The notes under the pieces: generated by a model
Database searches by the model: none
Seen by the model: the letters and a program-made list of their open reading frames with translations, nothing else
What the model was told of the DNA's origin: nothing
Assembly (NCBI GenBank): GCA_003648125.1
Contig: QMOE01000022.1
Location: 1 to 12,198, forward strand
DNA length: 12,198 nucleotides
Direction: 5' to 3'
From: Chloroflexota bacterium
Lineage (GTDB): Bacteria; Chloroflexota; Anaerolineae; B4-G1
In this document: in pieces, positions 6,125 to 12,198 of the stretch
Layout of the letters: every line of letters starts with the position of its first letter
How positions within the stretch are numbered: position 1 is the first letter of the stretch
Translations under genes and position numbers: made by a program

Positions 6125-7293
6125 ACAAACACAAAATTCTGATTGGTATCTTGGCGACGTTGCTCGGCGCGGCGCTTGGGTGCGGGCCAACCGGGCTGTT
6201 AGCCCCATCTGTCACCCCGACGCCGGCCGTCCCGCCGACTCCCACGCTGGCCCCACCCCCATTGGCGCAGCCGACAGAGGAGCCGGCCAACGCGCTGGAA
6301 GCGCAGGTGGAGGCGGTCTACGACCTGGTCGGGCCGGCGGTGGTCAACATCACCAACGTGAGTTATGCTTACGATTTCTTCTTCCGGCCCGTTCCCCAGG
6401 AGGGCACCGGCTCCGGCTTTATCTACGACACAGAGGGGCACATCGTCACCAACTATCACGTGGTGGAAAACGCGGAGGAACTGTCGGTGACTTTGGCCGA
6501 TGGACGGGTCTATCAGGCCGAGATCGTCGGCACAGACCCCTCCAATGACCTGGCAGTGATCCACATTGAGGCCGATAACCTGCCGCAGCCGGTCGCGCTG
6601 GGTGATTCGGACAATCTGCGCGTGGGCCAGTTCGTCGTCGCCATCGGCAACCCATTTGGGCAGGTGGGCAGTTTGACCGTGGGCGTGGTCAGCGCCCTGG
6701 GGCGGATCATCGAAAGCCCAGACGGGCGATTCATCGGCGAGGCGATCCAGACCGACGCGGCCATCAACCCCGGCAATTCGGGTGGGCCGCTGCTCGACCT
6801 GCGCGGGCGGGTGATCGGCGTCAACTCGCAGATCGTCAGCCCCAGCCGCGCCTCGGCCGGGATTGGGTTCGCCGTGCCTTCGGACACCGTGCAGCGGGTC
6901 GTGCCGCAGTTGATCGCCCAGGGCCGCTATCCGCACCCCTGGCTGGGGGTCGAGTACCTGCCGTTGACCCCGGAGTGGGCGCAGGCGATCCGCCAGGCCG
7001 GGATGCAGGTGCCGGGCGACACGGGGTTGCTCGTGGTCAGAGTCGCGCCCGGCAGTGCCGCCGATCAGGCCGGAATCCGGGGCGGGAATCAGGTGGCGCA
7101 GATCGGCAACGCCCGCGTCCCGCTGGGCGGCGACATTATCACCGCTCTCAACGGCACAGCGATGACCACCTCCAAAGAGTTCGTCGCTTATCTGGAAACC
7201 GAGACGGAGGTGGGAGACACAGTCGCGGTGACTATCGTCCGCGACGGGGAAGAGCAGACCGTCCAGGTGACGCTGGGGGAGAGGCCGCAGTAG
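6121..7293 (+). CDS. htrA: HtrA/DegP-type serine protease, predicted lipoprotein
   Basis: 390 residues. The N-terminus is basic, then hydrophobic, and ends ALGC (C21), a plausible lipobox, suggesting anchoring to the outer face of the membrane. A Pro/Thr/Ala-rich linker (22-58) leads to the trypsin-like domain, with H113 (NYHVV), D143 (SNDLAV) and S220 (NPGNSGGPL) as an intact catalytic triad. One PDZ domain follows (about 281-385). The family degrades or refolds damaged extracytoplasmic proteins. The start is the ATG at 6121, with AGGGAGG 10 bases upstream; the GTG at 6112 is too close to that site. The ATG overlaps the hspR stop (ATGA), so it appears translationally coupled to the heat-shock operon. 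Only 12 bases separate its stop from that of the convergent FHA gene. Confidence 0.95.
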   Translation: MNKHKILIGILATLLGAALGCGPTGLLAPSVTPTPAVPPTPTLAPPPLAQPTEEPANALEAQVEAVYDLVGPAVVNITNVSYAYDFFFRPVPQEGTGSGFIYDTEGHIVTNYHVVENAEELSVTLADGRVYQAEIVGTDPSNDLAVIHIEADNLPQPVALGDSDNLRVGQFVVAIGNPFGQVGSLTVGVVSALGRIIESPDGRFIGEAIQTDAAINPGNSGGPLLDLRGRVIGVNSQIVSPSRASAGIGFAVPSDTVQRVVPQLIAQGRYPHPWLGVEYLPLTPEWAQAIRQAGMQVPGDTGLLVVRVAPGSAADQAGIRGGNQVAQIGNARVPLGGDIITALNGTAMTTSKEFVAYLETETEVGDTVAVTIVRDGEEQTVQVTLGERPQ

Positions 7294-7305
7294 AGTCCCG
7301 GCATG

Positions 7306-7950
7306 TCACCGGTTCTCCAACCGGAATCCATATCCCCGCACGGTGACGATGTAAGCGTGATCCGGGTCCACGGCGGAGACGCGTTCGCGCAAGCGGCGCA
7401 CCAGCGCGTCAATCGCCTGCTCGGAGATACCCAGCGCTTCCTCATCAGACCATACGGCCGCCACGACCGCATCCCGCGAGACCACTTGCCCCTCGTGGGC
7501 CAGCAGTAGATCCAACAGCCGATACTGAGCCACCGAGAGCGGGGGGATCATCTCGTGGCCGCCGATAAAGACCCGCTTGGCTGCCCGGTCAATGCGCAAC
7601 CCCCGGTTAGGCCCGGTCAGCTCCAGCGGCAGTGTCGCGTCGGCGGCCACAAAGCCCATCTTGACGCACAACGCGATCTGAATCTCGTCCCCATCTCTCA
7701 AGCGGTAGGGGACGTCGCGCACCTCCTGACCGTTGACGCAGGTGCCGTTCTTGCTCCCCAGGTCACGCAGCAGATACCCACTCTCGTCTCGCTCAATTCG
7801 GGCGTGATGGCGCGAGGCTTGCCGCTCCGGCAGCACGATGTCGCAATCCGATCCCCGCCCAATGACCATCTGTTCCTGCTCTATGATCCATCGCTGCCCC
7901 TCTAAATCCCCTCCGTAAACGATGAGCATGGGCATATCCGGTCGTGTCAT
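7306..7950 (-). CDS. FHA domain - winged-helix transcriptional regulator
   Basis: 214 residues. The FHA domain (about 8-97) has the phosphothreonine-binding residues G31-R32, S46-x-x-H49 and N68-G69-T70. A C-terminal OmpR/PhoB-type winged helix (about 136-213) runs from [13 protein letters not shown] to VRGYGFRL. There is no receiver domain, so phosphorylation input would come through FHA recognition of a Ser/Thr-phosphorylated partner. Mycobacterial EmbR combines the same two modules in the opposite order with an extra middle domain. The divergent neighbour is a Ser/Thr kinase, a natural partner. The start is the ATG at 7950, with AAGGAGG (7956-7962) 5 bases upstream; the longer frame to 7998 lacks such support. 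No convincing promoter was found for this strand. The target genes are unknown. Confidence 0.9.
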   Translation of the reverse strand: MTRPDMPMLIVYGGDLEGQRWIIEQEQMVIGRGSDCDIVLPERQASRHHARIERDESGYLLRDLGSKNGTCVNGQEVRDVPYRLRDGDEIQIALCVKMGFVAADATLPLELTGPNRGLRIDRAAKRVFIGGHEMIPPLSVAQYRLLDLLLAHEGQVVSRDAVVAAVWSDEEALGISEQAIDALVRRLRERVSAVDPDHAYIVTVRGYGFRLENR

Positions 7951-7960
7951 CACCGCCTCC

Positions 7961-7989
7961 TTGACAGAACGACATTTCTCGCTTATGAT
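7961..7989 (+). promoter_or_regulatory. Strong sigma70-type promoter for the Ser/Thr kinase gene
   Basis: TTGACA (7961-7966), 17 bases, TATGAT (7984-7989): a perfect -35, a five-of-six -10, and ideal spacing. Transcription would begin near 7996, about 25 bases before the kinase ATG at 8021. The -35 box shares two bases with the Shine-Dalgarno of the divergent FHA gene. Confidence 0.85.
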
Positions 7990-8020
7990 GAAACTCACCC
8001 AAAAGGAGCGAAATACTGTT

Positions 8021-9004
8021 ATGGCCCGCCTGCTTGCGCCGGAAGTTGTCCTGCGCGAACGCTATAAAATTCTGGCTCCCGTCGGACAGGGTGGTATGGG
8101 CGCGGTGTACCGCGCCGCAGACCTGCGTCTGAAGGGACGTATCTGCGCCATCAAAGAAGTCCGTCCAGACCCTGATGCTACGCCCGATGCACTGGCTCAA
8201 GCACAGGAACAGTTCCGGCGCGAGGCTTTCACCCTGGCCCGGTTAGACCACCCCAATCTCCCCAAGGTCTCGGACACTTTTACCGCCGGCCAGCGCGAGT
8301 ACCTGGTAATGGATTTCGTCGACGGACGAGACCTGCGCCAACTGATGGAAGAAAAGCGTCGCCACGGCAAGTTCCTCGACGAGCAACAAGTACTCCGCTG
8401 GGCCAACCAATTATGCGATGCGCTAGAGTATCTCCACAGCCAGGACCCGCCCGTACTTCACCGCGACATCAAGCCGGCCAACATCAAGCTGACTCCCGGC
8501 GGGCTGATTAAATTGGTAGATTTTGGGCTGGTCAAGCTGTTGGCGACGGACAACGCCCGCACCGTCACTGTGCTGCAAGGCCGGGGCACAGTCGCCTATA
8601 CTCCATTGGAGCAGTACGGTGGGGATACCGGCCACACCGACGTCCGATCTGACATTTACTCGTTCGGTGCTACGCTCTACCACCTTTTGACCAACCGGCC
8701 TCCTACCGATGCCAAGCAGCGGTTTCTCAAACCCGACGCGCTCGTGCTCCCACGAGCGATCAATCCTCGTATCCCCCCGGTCACGGAGCGCGCCATTCTA
8801 ACCGCCATCGCCATGCACCCCGATCAACGCCCGCCGAACGTGGCGGCGTTCCGCGAGACGCTGCGCACTGGCTCGCTGCCCCCGTCGCTGCTCCCTTTCG
8901 CCCCTGCGGAGGGAGAATGGCGTCGGGCGATGGTCGAAAATCGTGGGCTGCTGGCGCTGGCCGGGGTGATGCTCGCCCTGGCGATATTGGCGACCTTTTT
9001 GTGA
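8021..9004 (+). CDS. PknB-type Ser/Thr protein kinase with C-terminal membrane tail
   Basis: 327 residues. The kinase domain (about 15-285) looks active: glycine-rich loop GQGGMGAVY (22-30), lysine K45 (AIKEV), helix C glutamate E68, catalytic loop HRDIKPAN (147-154), DFG (167-169), and a threonine-rich activation loop with [11 protein letters not shown] in the APE position. A single hydrophobic segment (about 309-327) ends the protein, so it is tail-anchored with essentially no outside sensor domain, unlike PknB with PASTA repeats. Any signal must therefore come from the cytosol or the membrane. The start is the ATG at 8021 with AGGAG 12 bases upstream; the in-frame ATG at 7985 lies within the -10 box and the one at 7922 lies upstream of the promoter. 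It is divergent from an FHA-domain regulator, its likely substrate or reader. Confidence 0.93.
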   Translation: MARLLAPEVVLRERYKILAPVGQGGMGAVYRAADLRLKGRICAIKEVRPDPDATPDALAQAQEQFRREAFTLARLDHPNLPKVSDTFTAGQREYLVMDFVDGRDLRQLMEEKRRHGKFLDEQQVLRWANQLCDALEYLHSQDPPVLHRDIKPANIKLTPGGLIKLVDFGLVKLLATDNARTVTVLQGRGTVAYTPLEQYGGDTGHTDVRSDIYSFGATLYHLLTNRPPTDAKQRFLKPDALVLPRAINPRIPPVTERAILTAIAMHPDQRPPNVAAFRETLRTGSLPPSLLPFAPAEGEWRRAMVENRGLLALAGVMLALAILATFL

Positions 9005-9041
9005 ATGTGCTCGAGGGGTGTCCGTCAAACTTTTGCGCCTG

Positions 9042-9071
9042 GTAGGGGCGAGGCAATGCCTACGCCCTTAC
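9042..9071. repeat. Short palindromic repeat between convergent genes
   Basis: GTAGGGGCGAGGCA (9042-9055) pairs with TGCCTACGCCCTTAC (9057-9071), with one mismatch and one bulge. It sits in the 83-base gap between the kinase stop and the GH3 stop, where it could serve as a bidirectional end signal. It lacks a clean T-run on either side. From memory, GTAGGGGCG...CGCCCCTAC repeats are dispersed in many genomes. Confidence 0.75.
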
Positions 9072-9087
9072 GACTCCGATGACCGCG

Positions 9088-11913
9088 TTACATTGCCTTG
9101 CGCCGTCCCCGCCAGCCGGCAATCCACGCGACGACCAAAGGCACCAAGCCGCCGAGCAACGCGGCCCACACTGCGGGCCACGCACTGCTTCGCCCCTGCA
9201 GCCAGACAGCCCGCGGCAGAAGCAAAACGTAGATCAGGTACAGTGCGAGTCCCCCTATCACACACCACAGCGCCATGCGTAAAGCCGGGCTAACCAGCCT
9301 GCCGCTGGAGCGTACGACATAGTATCCCGCACCGCCAACGATCAGGACGCCAACCAATGCCAGTGCCAGGTCCAGCCCCCCGGCATCCTCGGTCGCACCC
9401 GGTTCTTCTCCGTTCCCTGATTCCGGCGTCGGTTGCGGCGTCTCTTGGATCTCTAGCCCCGGCTCCGGCGTGAACGTGGGTGTCGGTGGGGGTATAGTAG
9501 GCCGAGGCGTGGGCGTGACGGGTACAATAATAGCCAGCTCCCCTTCCTGGATCGTAATCTGTAAGACAATTGTGCGTGGAACAGGGTCCACCTGAATAAA
9601 GATGTCGAGTTGACCGGCCCGGTCCAGCGCCACCGTCGTCTCGGCCACACCGGCGCGAGTGATGGCAATAACAGAGTGCTCCAACAGTCCTTCTTGGGGA
9701 TAGGTAAAGATAAATTGGACCGGGGTGCCGTCGGGCACCGGACGTCCATTGTGGTCCACGATCACTCCAGTGCGCAGCTTTAACTCGTCACCGACTCTAA
9801 GTTGCGGCGGCTCCGGAGTCGGTTCTCCCTCGATGGGCGGTTCCCCGATGTGCAGGGCGATAATCTGGTCGGGATCGGGCAAGGTTTGAACCAGCAGGTT
9901 ATAATTGATACCGGGCACGCTGACGGGGGGACTGCCCACCGGCGCAAACTCGCCGAACAATGCCCGCACCGAGGCCTCAATAAAATCGTCCGTCCGGCTG
10001 TATGCCACATAGTAGGCGCTCAGCTTGCTGATCTCGGTCGCATCCAGGTAATAAGGGGCGTCGTAGGCCAGCACGATCAGCCGGGGGTTGCCCAGGGTGT
10101 CGGCGCGCTCGGCAAGAAAGCGATGTACGGCTTCTGACTGGGGAGGATCGGTGGTCGGGTTGAGCATGGCAAAGATGATCCAATCACCATTCTGCAACGC
10201 CTGTCCAACGGGATTAGTCAAAGTGGACGTGATTTCCTCCCCGACCGAGGGGGCCGGCAGGGGAGTGTTCAAGTATTCGTCCAGTTGATCAAAGGTGAAA
10301 CTATTTACCCGCCACGGGCTGATCTGCCCCGTTGCATTGGGGCCGTAAAGCCGCACGATGGTATCTTTCAGGGCAAAAGATTCAATGTAAGGTATAGGAG
10401 CGCACGTGGCGCAAGGTCGCCCGACACGCCCATCGGTAAAAATAACAATGTCGTCCTCAGTAGTGGGAGGGGAAGGGACAAGATCGGGCGAGGGGGGAGA
10501 GAGCAGCGTGATCGCGTCGCGTCCAATGGCCGATAGCATCTCCTGATGCTGGCCTACCTGCTCGCTTATTCCTTCCACGTCCGGCTGAGTGGCGGTCAGC
10601 CGGAACGATCCACCGTAGAGATCGAGTTTTAGCCGCAGCACGCGCGCCACAGCCGCATCCACCAACGTCTGAAACGAAGGGTCGCTATCGTACCGCTCGC
10701 GGAAGAAGGTGATGGTGGATTCGACGTTGGAGATGCGAATCTCCCAATCATCGTTGAGCGCGAATTGCGAGAGGATGAGAAGATCGTTGCCGGCGAGAAA
10801 GGCCTCCCGCGCAATGCGGCGGCCATTGAAATTCTCCTCGTTGGGATCGTAAAAGCGGCGTAGGGCGCGCATCCCCAGCCCATCGGAGACCGTCACGCCT
10901 CCCTCTTCGCGCCAGGCAGCCAACTCGGGTAAACTCAGCAGTCGTTGGAGCACCTGGCTATCTACGCTGATCGGACGAGTGGGGACGAAACGACCGCCCT
11001 CCAACCCCCGGAAGCGAATGTGAGATACCAGCACGCCGTCTGGACGGGCCAAAGGCTCCTCGGCCTGAGCTACAGTGAAAAAGGGAGCCAGGTCAACCTG
11101 TCTCAACTTTTCCAGTGTGCGTTGCGCGGTGGGAACCTCTTCGTCGAGCGAGCGGTCAGAGGTTCCCAGACCGGGAAAGTGCTTTGCCACAACGGCCACC
11201 CGTCCCTCGCCCCCTGTGTGGACGCCCTGAATGTACGCCTGCCCCATCTGCCCCACCCAGAACGGATCGCCACCAAAAGTTCTCACACCCAGGTCACCGG
11301 CGCTTTCGGGACGGGGAGTCTCGAGTACGTCGAGCGAAGGGCCGAGCAGCATGTTGATGCCCAATGTGCGCAGTTCTTGGCCCACGATCTGGCCCACCGT
11401 CTCAGCGTGGGTCGGATCCCAGGTAGCGCCCAGGGCCATCTCGGAGGGCAAGGGGGTCATTCCACCGACGATGCCGGTATGGGGCATACCGTTGCCCTCG
11501 TGGTTCGCGGCGATAAAGAGAGGGATGAAAGGGCCGGGAGACGTTTCCCCCTCCCCAAGCGTCTCAGTCACCGGCTGCGTCGCTTCCCAGGCGACTTGTT
11601 GGAGTTGCTCGACCAGCGTGGCTACTTGCGTGGGCGTGTCACCCTCGTTGACGATGTTGCCATTATCGGGCAAAAGCAGCACCCCGCCGACGTGATAATC
11701 GCGGATCAGTTCGGTGATGATAGCTTGATCAGTGATTTCATCTCCGGGGAAAGTGACTAGAAACAGTTGTCCGACTTTGGCCGCGCTGGACATTCCCTCC
11801 ATCAGGCGCGTGACATCGTCCGCATCCTGAGCGCGTAATGTGCCGGGCGGCGCGAGGGGTATCAATATGATGACCACAAGGGCCAATAAGAGCAATCGTT
11901 TCCAATCTGCCAT
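9088..11913 (-). CDS. Glycoside hydrolase family 3-like protein, membrane-anchored
   Basis: 941 residues. An N-terminal signal peptide or anchor (about 4-29) is followed by a GH3 catalytic barrel (about 33-435). This shows AANHEGNGM (135-143), KHFPGLG (244-250) and VSDGLGM (342-348), with D344 as predicted nucleophile. The family hydrolyses beta-glucosidic or N-acetylglucosaminide bonds. In NagZ-type enzymes, the KHFPG loop continues to an Asp-Ser-His that supplies the acid/base; here that place reads S255-L256-D257, so the histidine is missing. The middle region (about 450-690) resembles a GH3 C-terminal domain only loosely. An Ig-like domain follows (about 700-797, NGRPVPDGTPVQF), then a Pro/Thr linker and three hydrophobic segments (about 848-867, 878-900, 911-934). 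The ATG at 11913 fits the signal sequence; the frame runs open to 12105, but that part is Arg/Gly-rich, overlaps the next gene, and is rejected. No clear ribosome-binding site is seen. Confidence 0.85.
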   Translation of the reverse strand: MADWKRLLLLALVVIILIPLAPPGTLRAQDADDVTRLMEGMSSAAKVGQLFLVTFPGDEITDQAIITELIRDYHVGGVLLLPDNGNIVNEGDTPTQVATLVEQLQQVAWEATQPVTETLGEGETSPGPFIPLFIAANHEGNGMPHTGIVGGMTPLPSEMALGATWDPTHAETVGQIVGQELRTLGINMLLGPSLDVLETPRPESAGDLGVRTFGGDPFWVGQMGQAYIQGVHTGGEGRVAVVAKHFPGLGTSDRSLDEEVPTAQRTLEKLRQVDLAPFFTVAQAEEPLARPDGVLVSHIRFRGLEGGRFVPTRPISVDSQVLQRLLSLPELAAWREEGGVTVSDGLGMRALRRFYDPNEENFNGRRIAREAFLAGNDLLILSQFALNDDWEIRISNVESTITFFRERYDSDPSFQTLVDAAVARVLRLKLDLYGGSFRLTATQPDVEGISEQVGQHQEMLSAIGRDAITLLSPPSPDLVPSPPTTEDDIVIFTDGRVGRPCATCAPIPYIESFALKDTIVRLYGPNATGQISPWRVNSFTFDQLDEYLNTPLPAPSVGEEITSTLTNPVGQALQNGDWIIFAMLNPTTDPPQSEAVHRFLAERADTLGNPRLIVLAYDAPYYLDATEISKLSAYYVAYSRTDDFIEASVRALFGEFAPVGSPPVSVPGINYNLLVQTLPDPDQIIALHIGEPPIEGEPTPEPPQLRVGDELKLRTGVIVDHNGRPVPDGTPVQFIFTYPQEGLLEHSVIAITRAGVAETTVALDRAGQLDIFIQVDPVPRTIVLQITIQEGELAIIVPVTPTPRPTIPPPTPTFTPEPGLEIQETPQPTPESGNGEEPGATEDAGGLDLALALVGVLIVGGAGYYVVRSSGRLVSPALRMALWCVIGGLALYLIYVLLLPRAVWLQGRSSAWPAVWAALLGGLVPLVVAWIAGWRGRRKAM

Positions 11914-11960
11914 TTCGTTTGGCAGGTAAAGAGTAGGCGAGTTCCTGAGACCGTGCCCGT

Positions 11961-12191
11961 TTACTCCTGCTTGTCCTCTTCCCCTTTTTCCTCCTCTTCG
12001 TCTTCCCAGCCGATGATCCACACGCACAGCCCCGCCAGCAGAACGGTGGCGACGATCAGAGCCGCCCACTGAGCCGGCAGCAGTCCCACGTCGCGGGCGG
12101 ACCACACGAGAATGATCACCATCCCGACTGCCAGCACCAGCCAGGCCAGCAGGCGGGGGTGTTGCACGGCAAATTGCTTTAGAGCAGACAT
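11961..12191 (-). CDS. Small membrane protein, two predicted TM segments, unknown function
   Basis: 76 residues from the ATG at 12191 (an in-frame GTG at 12197 is also possible; the window edge hides the upstream region). Two hydrophobic stretches (about 15-32 and 39-61) are followed by a strongly acidic, Lys-containing cytosolic-type tail (EDEEEEKGEEDKQE). No family is recognised. It lies 47 bases upstream of the GH3-like gene on the same strand, so the two are probably cotranscribed. The tail's charge and the two-helix hairpin suggest a small membrane accessory protein, but no function can be assigned. Confidence 0.7.
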   Translation of the reverse strand: MSALKQFAVQHPRLLAWLVLAVGMVIILVWSARDVGLLPAQWAALIVATVLLAGLCVWIIGWEDEEEEKGEEDKQE

Positions 12192-12198
12192 ATTCACC

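Noticed and set aside
7309..7324. Small hairpin CCGGTT-CTCC-AACCGG near the htrA and FHA gene ends, as a terminator
   Set aside because: The stem is only 6 bp, it lies inside the FHA coding end, and no T-run follows on either strand.
11914..12105. N-terminal extension of the GH3-like frame
   Set aside because: It overlaps the 76-residue membrane-protein gene, is Arg/Gly-rich, and would bury the signal sequence that begins at 11913.
1..12198. CRISPR array, tRNA or rRNA gene, transposase or phage gene
   Set aside because: No regularly spaced repeats, cloverleaf, rRNA-like stretch or mobile-element protein was seen on either strand.

Overview
The window most resembles a chromosomal segment of a Chloroflexota bacterium, probably Anaerolineae-like. 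This is inferred from protein flavour (heat-shock operon ending in an HspR-type regulator, lipoprotein HtrA with a Pro/Thr-rich linker, FHA and Ser/Thr kinase signalling, a membrane-anchored GH3 protein) and from several short palindromic repeats between genes. No rRNA or tRNA is present, so taxonomy is a moderate-confidence inference.

Layout. 1-630: a minus-strand DUF177/YceD gene with a clear sigma70-type promoter, followed at its 3' side by a palindromic repeat. 631-1267: a gene-poor stretch with a large composite inverted repeat, a second copy of a motif that also lies at the yceD 3' end, and a possible rightward promoter. 1268-2089: a type II pantothenate kinase-like (Fumble family) gene. 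2090-2254: a control region with two tandem palindromes two helical turns apart, the first resembling an HspR box. 2255-7293: a plus-strand run dnaK - grpE - dnaJ (class II, no zinc finger) - hspR-like - htrA lipoprotein. The last two junctions are ATGA start/stop overlaps, so this looks like one proteostasis operon whose fourth gene probably represses it. A perfect hairpin separates dnaK from grpE. 7306-9004: a divergent signalling pair, an FHA + winged-helix regulator (minus) and a tail-anchored Ser/Thr kinase (plus), sharing a 70-bp control region with a near-consensus promoter for the kinase. 9042-9071: a palindromic repeat between two convergent genes. 9088-12191: on the minus strand, a small two-TM protein followed by a long secreted or membrane-anchored GH3-like protein.

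How the parts work together. DnaK/GrpE/DnaJ handle cytosolic folding, while HtrA would handle misfolded proteins outside the membrane. Placing htrA under the same HspR-like control would join cytosolic and envelope stress responses. The kinase and FHA regulator form a plausible phospho-dependent transcription circuit: the FHA domain could read phosphothreonine made by the neighbouring kinase.

Most of the window is recognisable housekeeping and signalling content. No wholly new system is evident. The points most worth checking are the tandem operators paired with a wing-shortened HspR, the FHA/kinase pair, and the paired repeats flanking yceD.
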